This document shows, piece by piece, positions 34,351-46,955 of a stretch of 64,000 nucleotides of DNA. Source of the DNA: Primula veris (taxonomy: Eukaryota > Streptophyta > Magnoliopsida > Ericales > Primulaceae). The stretch is taken from positions 873,001 through 937,000 of the forward strand of contig OY821748.1 of assembly GCA_963682055.1 (NCBI GenBank), read 5' to 3'. The number at the start of each line of letters is the position of its first letter. Position 1 is the first letter of the stretch. The translations under genes were made by a program, and so were the position numbers. The notes beneath the pieces are model-generated. The model was not told the DNA's origin. It did not search any database and saw only the letters and a list, made by a program, of their open reading frames with translations.

Positions 34351-37300
34351 TTATGTATATTTATATACTTATGTCTTTTTTTATTATTGATTATATGTCT
34401 GATCTATTTAATTGCATTTAAACCTAGAAATTTGCACTACCATTTTGGAATGTTAGTTCTATGGTTTGGGATTATAATAAATTAGTATTTTTGATGGGTT
34501 TTATTATGGGTAATTCTTTTTTTTGGGTTTAATTGTAGTAAATTTGATGGGTTTTATTATGGGTATTAGTAATTATTCTTTTATTGGTTTAATTGTAGTA
34601 AATTTGATGGGTTTTGGTAAATTTTTTTTTTTGGGTTTAATTGTAGTAAATTTGATGGGTTTTATTATGGGTATTGGTAATTATTCTTTTTTTTTTTGGG
34701 TTTAATTGTATTAAATTTGATGGGTTTTATTATGGGTATTGGTAATTATTCTTTTATTGGTTTAATTGTAGTAAATTTGATGGGTTTTATTATGGGTATT
34801 GGTAATTATTATTTTTTGGTTTAATTGTAGCTGCAAAAAGAAATTGCTGTTAATTGTGACGTGTGTGTGGTTTTGACTATTTTGTTTGATTAAAGTTTGT
34901 TTCTTTTTTATATTTAGTATTATAGTTTTCCAAAAAGTAGTGTAAAACTTGCTACATTTTTATTATTATTATTTCATAATTGTTAATTTTAGTATAATTG
35001 AGATCACTTTCTGCCTGGGTTAGGTTCAGTATGTAAATATTTACTTGCACAAAAATGGAGTGTAAGTTTTGCTATAAAAGATATTTTTTTTGATTATTTC
35101 ACTGTTGTTATTGTTTTAGTATAAATTTGCGTGGTTCGCCTTTAACTACCCTTTTGAAATTTATAGTTCTAGGATTTGGGATTATGATAAATTAGTAATT
35201 TTGATGGGTTTTATTATGGGTATTGATAATCATTCTTTTTTGGTTTAATTGTAGTTGCAAAAAGAATTTGCTGTTAATTGTGTGGTTTTGACTATTTTGT
35301 TTGTTGAAAGCTTGTTCTTTTATATATAAAGTATATAATTATTTACTTTCCCACAAAGGAGTGTAGAATTTGCAATAAAGAGTTTTTTTTTATATTGTTA
35401 TTATTTTAGTATAATTGAGATTCTGGGTTAGGTTTTGTTGTTATTGTTTTAGTATAAGTTTGCGTCGTTCGCCTTTAACTACCCTTTTGAAATTTTCACT
35501 TTTAGGGTTTGGGGTTGTGTTAGGTTAGGTTAGTATTATTTTTGGATTTTTATGGATATTAATAATAGATTTGTTGTTTACGTGTAGCTGTAGACTTATG
35601 CTGTTAATTATGATGGATGTGAGTGGTTTTGACTATTTAGTTTATTGTTTATGGGTTTGATGAAAGTATGATTCTTTTATATCTGATGCACAATTTAGAT
35701 AAACTGGGAGTTTAGACTTTGTGGATTAGTTTTGTATATAAATCCTTGTTTGCATAGAATAGAAGTATGCAAATATTAGTTATAAAGAAGCAAGTTTTAT
35801 TTTTATATATAATAATTAGCTTAAGTTTGCATCTTTGGTCTCACCTCAGCTAAACAGTTCTTAGCGATGCACAGTGGAGACAGTTAGATAGTCGGTTCGT
35901 ATATTCTTGAGTTGATATTGATCAGAAATCGCACACTGCAGTTCATCAGTTAAATACATAAAAAAAAAACTAGAAATTGCAATTATTTTCAAAACTTCTA
36001 AAAAAATAGAAAGACGGGGGATTAAATGTTTGAGTGGTGAGAATAACAGCTCCACCAGCCTCGTTGGCCTTATTTGCTGCGACCTTTAGAAAGAAAGAAG
36101 GGATTTGCAGCTATAGGTGTTGCGACTTTAGGGGATTATATACACAATTATTATTTTTGCTGTTTAACTCTAAATGAAAGCTTCTGATGTTAAGTAGACA
36201 TATTTTCCACTGTTTTTGTTTATTATTTTTATTGTTTTTTACTGATTCAAAGTATACAAATTTAGCTTCAGCAAGCTATTTATATTAGGTACTCAGTTAA
36301 ATAACAAGGGATAATTGGGTTAGGTTTGGTAGACTCTTTTTTTTTGGATATCTGTCTATATAGTCAATATTTAGTTTTAGCTTCAGAAGTTATACTATAT
36401 GCATCTGGTATGCCTTTATCTGGTAGAGTTGTTTTCTGTCTTATTTTTTCATTGTTTTGGTGTTTTTTTTTTTAAAAGTAAGAAGTTTGAGTTACCCGAA
36501 AAAATGTTTCGTTTTTTTTGGTACAACTTGTTATGTGTATTTGGTACGAGTTGTAGAGATACAGGTTACAGGCTATATGAGTTATGTTTACCATATTGAT
36601 CGGGATTGATTTCGTGTTGTTGATTTGGGAATGCATCACTGAAGTCTACGTCGTAAAAATGAGAAGCAGTTGCTATCCGTTTACTCTTGTTGGTGTTTAC
36701 TCTTTCCATTTTCAGTTCTAGGGTTTTGGTTGTGCAAAGCTAGCAACTGTCCTTGATCTAGTAGATTTACTGTTTACTTGTTTCTTTAGATGCATCTGTT
36801 GTCTTGCGTGCATTTTTTGCTCAAAGGACCATGCTTCTTCCCTTTTCAAATTGTTGGTGTATATTTGAATTTGGCTGTGTTAAGGCTTTACCATATACAA
36901 CACTTTAGTAGTATGTTTGGATCTTAGTAGCACGAAAAGGGAGCGCAAATGGGAGCGGGAGTGTCAGAACGACTGATAATAGAAGGATGGGAGCGCCATT
37001 GTGAACGTCTAGTTAATATTATTGGTTCTTCCTATTATTATAGGGGACTTCGGTCCAATTAACCAACTCCGCCTCTTATTGCTGTTTGGTATGCATTTTC
37101 TGGTACATTATTTTTTAACATATCACTATTGTGGGTTTGGATAGTGTATGTAATCACCCCTGTATAATTTGTGTGTATGTGTATGCAATGCTGGAAAATA
37201 CTTATTTGATATGATCAATCCACGTTACGTTAAGTTTAGCAAATTAGGCAATGGTCTAAAGAGACTTGCATTAGATTCAAGCAACAGTCGTACTCCGTTT

Positions 37301-37559
37301 ACATTGGCAATCTTACTCTTGTTGCTTCTTCTTTTGTGTGGCTGTATATACCGCATTTTGCACATGTTCTGATTTCTTCAGGAATGGTTTTTTATTTTTT
37401 TATTTTAACGTCGTAAGTTATCAATAATTTTTTTGTTTGTTTTTGTAGCTGGCTTATCAGGAGAATTGGTATGGATTCAATCACGAGATGTGACTTATAT
37501 CACTGTTTATAATCCATATTTAGGAGGTATTTGGATTCGATTATTTAAATTTTGGGTCA
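34215..37559 (+). other. Probable 5' leader and long leader intron of the J-domain gene
   Basis: A pyrimidine-rich zone at 34215-34260 looks like a transcription start region. GTAACT at 34315 could be a donor, followed by a (CT)n(TA)n microsatellite. A strong acceptor TTTGTTTGTTTTTGTAG ends at 37448, leaving 111 bases before the ATG at 37560. No coding exon is recognised between. If right, the intron is about 3.1 kb. A transcript is needed to confirm it. Confidence 0.4.
34440..35480 (+). repeat. Nested tandem repeats in the J-gene leader intron
   Basis: About six units of 50-65 bp (TTTGATGGGTTTTATTATGGG, then TTTAATTGTAGT) lie at 34490-34830. A larger duplication repeats the surrounding sequence (GATAAATTAGTA, TGCTGTTAATTGTG, CGCCTTTAACTACCC) at about 35160-35490. 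Confidence 0.75.
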
Positions 37560-40367
37560 ATGATGGAGTGTAACAAAGAAGAGGCTATTCGGGCCAAAGA
37601 AATTGCCGAGACGAAAATGCAAAAAAAGGATTTTTTAGGGGCTAGAAAAGTTGCCCTCAAAGCCCAACAACTGTACCCCGATTTGGAGAACATATCACAG
37701 TTACTCATGGTCTGCGATGTACACATATCAGCTGAGAGCAAAAGTTATGGGAGCGAAAAGAACTTTTATGATATTCTGAAAATTGAGTCAACAGCTGATG
37801 AAGTTTCGATAAAAAAGCAGTATCGAAAATTTGCTCTTTTGTTGCACCCCGATAAAAATAAGTTCACGGGAGCTACCGACGCTTTTAAGTTGATCGGCGA
37901 AGCTCAGAGAACTCTTTTGGATCGTGGGACACGAAGTATATACGACGCTAAATTAAAAGCCTGCAGACCTAAACAACAGGCGAATAATAATAATACTAGT
38001 AACCCGAATATTCGAACGCAAAGTTGGGCCCAGAACCCGTTTATGGGAAAGCCTGCTTTTCCTTTCACCAGCTTTAACCCTCAACAGCAACAACAACAAC
38101 AACAGCAACAGCCTCCAAATCCGATTCAACCGACTTTCTGGACTATCTGTCCTCACTGCGTCATGAAATATCAGTATTATAGCAACATGATTGGTAAAAC
38201 TTTATCGTGTCAACGTTGTAAAAAGACTTTCACAGGGCATGAGATTAAGGATCAACCTACCGTGAATCCTACACCATTCGCTTTTAAGCCCAATATTGGT
38301 GTAAATGTGGGATCTCAAAGAAACCCTAGCTTTGAGCCCAAAGCAAAACAGCCAGTAGGAAAAACTGGTATTCCTGAGGTTCGCAGAGATACTAAACAGC
38401 AGCCAAAAGTCACAACGAAAGTAAATGGTAAGAGAAAGAAACCAATTGATGTGAGTGAAAGTTCTGAAAGTTCTGACTCGGGTACTAGCAGTGAATCTGA
38501 GGAAGAGGATATTATTGAAGTTAATGGGGATGTCAGGGTGAAGAAGGATTTTAAGTGTTTTGGTGAAAATCTACGGAGATCTACTCGTTCTAAAACTAAT
38601 ATCTCTTACAAAGAAAATCTAAGTGACGATGAAGATGTAGCAAGTAGTTCGAAGAAGGCGAAGTCAAGTGGATCATTTTCTGTGGATAAAGATCCGGTTT
38701 TGGAAAAAGAGGTGCCCAAAACGGGAAAATCTGAGGGTAGTTCCGACCCTACTGAAAAGATTGAAAGTGACAAAGAAAAGGACGGTTTAAGTGACATGGA
38801 AAATGGGGAAAACACTAATTTTGAAGCTAATGATGGGACTGTGCCGGATCCTGATTTATTTAATAAATCAGATCCAGATTTCAATGATTTTGACAAAGGA
38901 AGAGTAAACTCTATTGAAGTGGGGCAAATATGGGCTTTATATGACACACTGGATGCAATGCCAAGATTTTATGCCCGTATCAGTAGAATTCTTTCAAAAA
39001 CTGCATTTAAATTGAAAATAACGTGGCTAGAGCCAGAACCAGATGATGAAAATGAATTAAAATGGGTTGATGCGGGTTTGCCTGCTTCATGTGGGAATTT
39101 TAAAAGGGGAGTTACCGACACCAGTGACGATAGTCTTATGTTCTCGCATCAAGTTTACTGGGAACAGGGAAGAAATAGGGATAGATTTAAGATATACCCA
39201 CAAAAAGGGGAGACCTGGGCTTTATTCAAAAACTGGGATATGAATTGGATCTCTAATTCCGAGTCCAAGAGGAAATTCGAGTTCGAGTTTGTAGAAATCT
39301 TATCCGGCTATTGTGAGGATTCTGGCGTATCTGTCGCTTACCTGAGTAAGATCAAGGGATTTTCATGTTTATTTCATAGAACAGGAGTGGATTCATTTAA
39401 AATCCCCTGTAGTCAGTTATTCAGATTTTCCCATAGGGTACCTTGTATTCGTTTAAGTGGAGAGGAGAGAGATGATGTTCCTAAGGGTTCCTTTGAGCTT
39501 GATCCCGCTTCCTTGCCTATTCAAATTGAAGAGATAGATATTCCTAAAGATCCAAAAATTGAACCCGAAACAGTTATAATTTCCGAAGGAGATTCTTCGG
39601 AGTATGAGGTGAAAGACGAAATAGAATCAGATTCTGAGGTAAACAGTAATTCTGGTGAAGAAGAAGATGACCCAGAAGCTTATGAAATACCCGAGCCGGA
39701 ATTTTTTAATTTTGATAGTGAGAAGTCCCCAGAGAAATTTCAGCCTGGTCAGTTTTGGGCATTGTACAGCGATGAAGATGGTCTGCCGAAATATTACGCT
39801 TTTATTAAAAAAGTTGATAAAGCACCAAAGTTCAAATTACAGGTCACTTGGCTGTCCTCGTGTCCGACAAAAACCACCCTCAGATATACAGATAAGCGTA
39901 TGCCCATTAGTTGTGGTGTGTTTAAGCATTCTAAGAGTGACACGTTGTCATATACTGACACTGGTATATTCTCTCATCAATTAACTGTGGACCCCACTAA
40001 TAAAATGGATGAATTTGCGATTTACCCAAAGACAGGCGAAGTGTGGGCAGTGTATAAAAACTGGAAGTTAAAAATGACCCCTTCGGATTTACAAACATGC
40101 GAATACCATATCGTAGAAATTATTGAGGACAGTAACTTGTCTTTCAAGGGTGTGGTGCTAGAGATGTTGAGTGGCTATAATTCGGTTTTTAAGGCTCAGA
40201 AACATAATGGCTCACTTGTTACCATTCAGATTAATCAAACATCTGTGCTTAAATTTTCCCACAAAATACCGGCTTTTCGATTGACGGGTGAGAATGGTGG
40301 AAGACTTGGAGGGTTTTTTGAACTTGATCCTGCTGCATTACCCATCAGAATGTTTTCTTCTAGTTGA
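37560..40367 (+). CDS. J-domain (DnaJ/Hsp40) protein with zinc ribbon and two DUF3444 domains
   Basis: A single 935-residue coding exon. An N-terminal helical segment (1-60) precedes a J domain at about 67-131 with the Hsp70-activating HPD at 96-98 (FALLLHPDKNKF). A glutamine tract follows at about 174-184, then a zinc ribbon CPHC...CQRC (197-200, 217-220; CX2CX16CX2C). An acidic, Ser-rich linker with basic clusters (GKRKKPID, RRSTRSK) suggests nuclear localisation. DUF3444 domains occupy about 453-650 and 726-935, each starting with a GQxWALY motif and ending with a FELDPA(S/A)LP motif. This order matches the plant family of large J-DUF3444 proteins; DUF3444 function is not established. The gene looks intact and uses the first of two adjacent ATGs. 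The region coding for about 370-835 is nearly identical to the middle of the next gene downstream. Confidence 0.95.
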   Translation: MMECNKEEAIRAKEIAETKMQKKDFLGARKVALKAQQLYPDLENISQLLMVCDVHISAESKSYGSEKNFYDILKIESTADEVSIKKQYRKFALLLHPDKNKFTGATDAFKLIGEAQRTLLDRGTRSIYDAKLKACRPKQQANNNNTSNPNIRTQSWAQNPFMGKPAFPFTSFNPQQQQQQQQQQPPNPIQPTFWTICPHCVMKYQYYSNMIGKTLSCQRCKKTFTGHEIKDQPTVNPTPFAFKPNIGVNVGSQRNPSFEPKAKQPVGKTGIPEVRRDTKQQPKVTTKVNGKRKKPIDVSESSESSDSGTSSESEEEDIIEVNGDVRVKKDFKCFGENLRRSTRSKTNISYKENLSDDEDVASSSKKAKSSGSFSVDKDPVLEKEVPKTGKSEGSSDPTEKIESDKEKDGLSDMENGENTNFEANDGTVPDPDLFNKSDPDFNDFDKGRVNSIEVGQIWALYDTLDAMPRFYARISRILSKTAFKLKITWLEPEPDDENELKWVDAGLPASCGNFKRGVTDTSDDSLMFSHQVYWEQGRNRDRFKIYPQKGETWALFKNWDMNWISNSESKRKFEFEFVEILSGYCEDSGVSVAYLSKIKGFSCLFHRTGVDSFKIPCSQLFRFSHRVPCIRLSGEERDDVPKGSFELDPASLPIQIEEIDIPKDPKIEPETVIISEGDSSEYEVKDEIESDSEVNSNSGEEEDDPEAYEIPEPEFFNFDSEKSPEKFQPGQFWALYSDEDGLPKYYAFIKKVDKAPKFKLQVTWLSSCPTKTTLRYTDKRMPISCGVFKHSKSDTLSYTDTGIFSHQLTVDPTNKMDEFAIYPKTGEVWAVYKNWKLKMTPSDLQTCEYHIVEIIEDSNLSFKGVVLEMLSGYNSVFKAQKHNGSLVTIQINQTSVLKFSHKIPAFRLTGENGGRLGGFFELDPAALPIRMFSSS

Positions 40368-40914
40368 CGAGGGTTGAAATGGCTTTACACCTCTCGTGAA
40401 GTTTATGCAGATATTCGTATGCTTTTTCACTTGAAATCATGCGGCAGCTTGGGGTTGGATCAGTTTTGCTTTCTAAAATTGTAGCCTTTTGTAGTTGCAG
40501 TTTTTTTTTTATTCTTGTTCGAATTCCTTTTTTTGTTTCTGTAGTGCAGGCGCTTTACTGCTTTCAGGTGTTGATAACTTATTATAACTGTTGTCCAATT
40601 AATGTCGAAACTTTGTTGCTCCTTTATTTACATTGTATCTCGGATTGGACGTAAATTGCAGTTTATACTATAGATTATTGAAGTCGTACCTGATGCAAAG
40701 GTGTTGATTGTTACAAATCAATAACCAAGTGACCAAAGACGAGATTGGATAGAACTTAGAAGATCAGAAGGAAGGGAGTGGGGGGATTAACATAAATAAT
40801 TACAATTTAACCCCAAATAAATATAAAAAGTTGCAATCAAGTCCATTATTACCAGTCCCAAAACCTCTCTCTAGATCTCTCTTTCTCTCTCTAGATATCT
40901 CTCTCTCTCTAGAG
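40368..40914 (+). other. 3' end of the J-domain gene and leader of the next gene
   Basis: No coding sequence. The last about 50 bases (CTCTCTCTAGATCTCTCTTTC and similar) form a CT-rich leader immediately before the ATG at 40915. A polyadenylation signal is not clear. Confidence 0.5.
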
Positions 40915-43900
40915 ATGGGCGGGAAGAACCCTAGCAAAGAAACCCTCACAGAAGGTAGCAGTAAAAAGAGGATAAAATCTGATAATAATAATAATAATAA
41001 AAATATTATTAATAATAATAATGTATCTTCTTCTGATGATGTCCTTTTAAGCTTCTCTAAAGAAAACACTCCACTTTCAGGTTTGTTATATTATTCCTTT
41101 TTTTTTTTTAATAATTATTGTAGTGAAAATAATTGGCCTGGAACCTTGTTTGGAAGTTGCTTTATAAGGACTTTCATTTTGTTTTTTTAGTTTTTTTCAT
41201 ACTGAACAAATTTGGTTTGGTAATTACTAAAATATAAGAGCTCTATGTTGGATAGGATAGATTTTTGTTTCTAGGTTTCTAATTACAAGTTGCACATTGT
41301 AATTTTCCAATATAATTTGGAAAAATAACATATTTAAAAAAAATTATGGGTTGCAAACGGACTCGTGTGGCGCCACGGAAGGAATTAGGAATGGGAGAGG
41401 CTGAAATTTTTGTGTGTTTTATTTTTTCATACTCTGCTAGTTTTTTTTTTTAATTGTACTGAAAATAATTGGCCTGAAATCTAGTTTAAGCTTGTTTGGG
41501 AAGTTCTTTGAAGGAAAAAATATTAGCTTTTTTGATACTGAAAAAATATTAGCTTTTCAAACCCGTGACGTCACCGACGGAACCAGGAATGGGAGAGGCT
41601 GAAATTTTATATGTTTTATTTTTTCATACTCTGAGTTTTTTTTAATTGTACTGAAAATAATTGGCCTGAAGCCTAGTTTAAGCTTGTTTGGAAATTGCTT
41701 TTATGGAAAAAAGATTATTTTTTTTATACTGAACAAAACTTGGTTTTGTAACATAAATATAAGAGTTCATTGCTGGATAGGACAGATTTTTGTTTCTGGG
41801 TTTCTAATTACAAGTTGCAAAATGTAATTTTTCTAAATAATTTGGAATGTTTTTTTTTTGAAAAAATAACATATTTTTAAAATTTGATGGGTTGCAAACG
41901 CCAACTCGCGACGCCACGGATGGAAACAGGAATGGGAGAGGCTGAAATTTTATATGTTTTTCATACTGTTGAGATTTTTTTTAATTGTACTGAAAGTAAT
42001 TGGCCTGAAACCTAGTTTAAGCTTGTTTGGGAGTTGCTTTTAAGTTTTAAGGAAAAAAGGTTACCTTTTTTCATACTGAACAAATTTGGTTTGGTAATAT
42101 ACTAAAATATAAGATCTATGCTGGATAGGATAGATGTTTGTTTCTAGGCTTCTAATTACAAGTTGGGAAATGTAATTTTTCTAACTAATTTGGAAAAAAA
42201 CCTTATAGAAAAAATAATATATTTTTAAAATTGATGGGTTGCAAACGCCAACTCGCCATGTCACAGACGGAACCAAGAATAGAAAAGGCTGAAATATTAT
42301 ATGTTTTATTTTTTCATACTCTGCGAGTTTTTTTTTTTTAATTGTAGTGAAAATGATTGGCCTAAAATCAAGTTTAAGCTTGTTCGGGAGTTGCTTTTAA
42401 GGAAAAAAAGATTAGCTTTTTTCATACTGAACAAAACTTGGTTAGTAACCTTCACCTATCGCCAATGTGTCTTTGCTAGTTATATACAAGGGGGTGCCGA
42501 CCCTTGTTGGCTAAATCTGTCAACACTGGGAAGGGATTTAAAAAATGGTAAATTTGTCCCCCTTAAAAATCTATTTTAGAATAAATGGGCAATAGTTAAA
42601 GAGGCACGCCAGCAATGAGCAGATACAAACTATCACATAACTGGCTGAATAAAAATTAAAAAGTACTCAAATTTTAGGAGGTCAGATAAAATTACTTGGA
42701 CTAAAATACTTGGGTTCTAGGAGGTCGGATAAAAGTACTCGAATTTTTATCACTGGTGTGCAAGTTAACACTTTGTCATACCTTTAAGGATATGGATGAT
42801 TCTGTCATTTACGAAATTGTTCATTTTGTAACTTTATGGGTATAAATATGCTAGTTACAAATATCAGGGTACGGACACAAAAGTTGAATTTTGTTGAAGT
42901 ACTAATTTTCCTTTTCCAAATAATTCGGTACTCTTTTGATCTAAGTTTTGAAATACAGATGCTGATCAGATTAGTTAACATTTTCAATATCACAAGTGCT
43001 CACAAGTTAGATAGTTTAGTTAACAACATTGATACAGATATTCTGCTGTAAACAGGTGCTTATGGAATTCCCACCTCATTACTAATTCCCTAGAATCAAA
43101 TTCTACCTCTTGTTGCTTACAATACAAAAAAGATTTACTCAAAATTCAAATGGATAGTTCGGGAGCCGCTGTTGAGTGGCATGTTAAGATAAACCCTATT
43201 ATAAACATAAAAAAATGGAATATTTATTGAGAGTAGTTTTGCAAAAAAATCATTTCAAACCAACTTTAGTTCTCAAAACATGATACATGTTTTTTCAGCA
43301 ATATACTCCGTATTTATCCAAGTGATGAATGAAACCACAAGGACAACTGTAGTTTGTATCCAAAATACTGGAAATTTTTTATGATTCCCCCTTATTTTAT
43401 GATTGTTTGGACAGCACGTTCAGTTCGTTGACAAACATAATTTTCCTTCATCTGATTCAGGTGATTCTCATTTACCGAGAAATATTACAATGGAAAACAA
43501 GATTGTAGACGGTTTTTTTTGCGAGGAAGATGAAAGGGACATGGGTGGGGATGATTCTTTTTCCTTTGATCTTGTAAATGGTAAGCCTAAAATCAAAGTG
43601 TCCCCGAAAATGTTGGATGATCTTAGGCATCAATGCAAGAATTCTTTAATTGTGAAGTTGTTAGGGAAAACTATCACATACGACGAATTGTGTTCTAAAA
43701 CTCGTGCATTATGGAAGTTGCGAAGGGACTTTAAAGCATTGGATTTGGGTGAAAGTTATTTCTCGTTTAAGTTTGAATCTAGTGAAGACCGTAGACATGT
43801 ATATACGAAAGGACCTTGGGTGGTTGTGGATCATTTTCTCTCAGTTCGTAAATGGGAACCAAAATTCAAACCTTCGGAAGCTCGAGAAATAATGAAATCT

Positions 43901-46057
43901 GCGGTGTGGGTTCGTTTTCATGAACTTCCATTAGAATATCTTCACGAGAAAGTACTTTACAATGTAGCTAAATCCCTGGGTCTGCCTATTAAAGTAGACA
44001 CTATTACCCAAGGGAAATATGCTCGTGTATGCGTTGAGATTGATTTAAATAAACCCCTTTGTCCTGTGATTGAGGTCGATGGTAAAGATTGTGCAGTAGA
44101 ATATGAATCTCTACACACCTTTTGCTTTGCCTGCAGTCGTTTTGGCCACCTGAAAATTGTTAATTGCAATAAGGCTGTGAGTTTAGAAAATTCAGCACTC
44201 AAAAGAAAAAAAAACAATGATGGTTCTGAGCTTATGGAAAAGCATGATTTGAAACTAAAACAAATTGAGAAAGAAAATGATAATTTAAGTTCCACGAAGA
44301 ATGGTGGAAAGCGAAGTGACGATGTCCGTGGGTCGACTTTGCCTCATCCGAGTGGATTACTTTCTGTGGATAAAGATCCAGTTTTGGAAAAGGAGGTGCC
44401 CAAAACGAAAAAATATGAAGGTAGTTCTGACCCTACTGAAGAGATGGAAAGTGAGAAAGAAAAAAACGGCTTAAGTGACATGGAAAATGGGGAAAGCACA
44501 AATGTTGAAGCTAATGGTGGTGGGACCATGCCAGATCCTGATTTATTTAATAAATCAGATCCAGATTTCAATGATTTTGGGAAAGGAAGAGTAGACTGTC
44601 TTGAAGTGGGGCAAATATGGGCTTTATATGACACACTGGATGGAATGCCAAGATTTTATGTCCGTATCAGTAGAATTCTTTCAAAAGCTGCGTTTAAATT
44701 GAAAATAATATGGTTAGAGCCAGAACCAGATGATGAAAATGAATTAAAGTGGGTTGATGTGGGGTGGCCTGCTTCATGTGGGAATTTTAAAAGGGGAGTT
44801 ACCGACACCAGTGACGATAGTCTCATATTTTCGCATCAAGTTTACTGGGAACAGGGAAGAAATAGAGATAGATTTAAGATATACCCACAAAAAGGGGAGA
44901 CCTGGGCTTTATTCAAAAACTGGGATATGAATTGGATCTCTAATTCCGAGTCCAAGAGGAAATTCGAGTTTGAGTTTGTAGAAATCTTATCCGGCTATTA
45001 TGAGGATTCTGGCGTTTCTGTCGCTTACCTGAGTAAGATTAAGGGATTTTCATGTTTATTTCATATAACAGGAGTGGATTCATTTAAAATCCCCTGTAGT
45101 CAGTTATTCAGATTTTCCCATAGGGTACCTTGTATTCGTTTAAGTGGAGAGGAGAGAGATGATGTTCCTAAGGGTTCCTTTGAGCTTGATCCCGCTTCCT
45201 TGCCTATTCAAATTGAAGAGATAGATATTCCTAAAGATCCAAAAGTTGAAACCGAAACAGTTATAATTTCCGAAGGAGATTCTTCGGAGTATGAGGTGAA
45301 AGACGAAATAGAATCAGATTCTGAGGTAAACAGTAATTCTGGTGAAGAAGAAGAAGATGATCCAGAAGCTTATAAAATACCCGAGCCGGAATTTTTTAAT
45401 TTTGATAGTGAGAAATCCCCAGAGAAATTTCAGCCTGGTCAGTTTTGGGCATTGTACAGCGATGAAGATGGTCTGCCGAAATATTACGCTTTTATTAAAA
45501 AAGTTGATAAAACACCAAAGTTCAAATTACAGGTCACTTGGCTGTCCGCGTGTCCGACAAAAACCACCCTCAGATATACAGATAAACGTATGCCCATTAG
45601 TTGTGGTACGTTTAAGCATTCTAAGGGTGAGATATTGTCATATACTGACACTGGTATATTCTCTCATCAATTAACTGTGGAGCCCACTAATAGAATGGAT
45701 GAATTTGTGATTTATCCGAAGAAAGGCGAGGTGTGGGCAGTGTATAAAAACTGGAATTCGAAAATGACCCCCTTGGATTTAAAAAAATGCGAATACGATA
45801 TTATAGAAATTATTGAGGACAATGACTTCTATTTTAAGGGTGTGTTGCTAGAGGTGTTGAGTGGCCATAATTCGGTTTTTAAGGCTCGGAAAAATAACAA
45901 GTCACTTGTTACCGTTCAAATTGATCGGATATATTTGCTTAAATTTTCCCACCAAATCCCTGCTTTTCGATTGACAGGTGAGAAAGGTGGAAGTCTTAAA
46001 GGCTTTTTTGAACTTGATCCTGCTGCATTGCCCAACGAAATGTTTTCTTCGAGTTGA
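40915..46057 (+). CDS. Chimeric protein A: LINE-ORF1-type DUF4283 + zinc knuckle + two DUF3444
   Basis: Two exons, 40915-41080 and 43461-46057, joined in phase 1 (TCA-G|GT-GAT), give 920 residues. Exon 1 is hydrophilic with a basic KKRIK cluster and an Asn run. Exon 2 opens with an acidic stretch, then a DUF4283 domain at about 100-215 (ALWKLRRDF, ESYFSFKFESSEDRRHV, GPWVVVDHFLSVRKWEP, SAVWVRFHELPLEYL, KYARVCVEIDLNKPL) and a zinc knuckle CFACSRFGHLKIVNC at about 273-287 (CX2CX4HX5C). DUF4283 plus knuckle is the nucleic-acid-binding module of plant LINE ORF1 proteins. DUF3444 domains follow at about 437-635 and 710-920. There is no J domain and no zinc ribbon. From about 44350 to 45757 the DNA is nearly identical to the J-domain gene. 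No stop or frameshift, so a working protein is plausible. Function unknown; nucleic-acid binding is inferred. Confidence 0.88.
41095..42440 (+). repeat. Five tandem copies of an intronic unit in chimera A
   Basis: Units recognisable by AATTGTACTGAAAATAATTGG followed by GTTTAAGCTTGTTTGGGA start near 41110, 41452, 41644, 41982 and 42340, with further shared blocks (TACTGAACAAATTTGG, GGATAGGATAGATTT, TTCTAATTACAAGTTG). Full units are about 340-360 bp; one spacing is only about 190 bp. Confidence 0.85.
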
Positions 46058-46955
46058 CGAGGGTGGTTAAAATGACTCTTAGACTCTCTTGTGAAGTATA
46101 TCGAGATACCTAAATTAGTTTTGAGTTAAATTTAGGCTGCTGGCAAAAGTATGGGCTTTTATGTACTGAATAAGTAGCTTTTTTTAGTCACGTATTAATA
46201 TGCCAGATGTGCTTATTCCAATTTCCTTTTGATGTATTGCAGCTGCCTTACTGCTTAAATTTACGAGTAAATGTTGTAACTAACTTAAAACTATTATAAT
46301 CCGAGCTAATCCAATCTCTTTTCGATCTTTAGTTGTTTGTTGTATTTTAGTCGATACTTTTTGAGAATTTCTTTACTGTACTTGTCATTTATCCTCTCAA
46401 TCGATTTTGAAGTGCTTGGATTACATTGGAACATTCGGGGGTGTTTTGTTCCGGAATATTCGATTTGTTGATGTACATTTTTACAACCATGGTTCATCGA
46501 AATACATGTTTGTCGGTCACAAAATACGTTCATGTTTGATTTTAAAAGAATTTTTTCATACTTACCTAATCCTATTTAGATACATACAAGAGGAGCAATT
46601 ATGTAATAAAAAGAGTACTTCGCATGTCCAATATCGTTTACTTAGTTAAAAATAATTTGGTTCACTACATTTTTTGCAATAAATTAGTATAAAAAAAAAC
46701 AGTATTCTAGGAAATAGTGGTAGACAAAACAATTTGATTAATTTGTAAATGGGTTAAAATATCTTTTTATTTTATCGGTTTGAGTAACAAGTGTCCTTGT
46801 TATATTGCTTAACCCTTATCCATAAGTTAAATTTGTCTAGTTATTTATGGTTGATTGATTCTTTGATCCACTAATTAATAGTTTATGTTAATAGTATTTA
46901 TATATTTTATTAGTATGTAGACTAAAAACCATTTTTCCAACATAATAAAATCCAA
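46058..46955. other. Intergenic DNA downstream of chimera A
   Basis: The first about 60 bases after the stop still resemble the 3' flanks of the J-domain gene and chimera B (GTTGACGAGGG, AAATGACTCTTA). Beyond that, nothing recognised. Confidence 0.45.
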
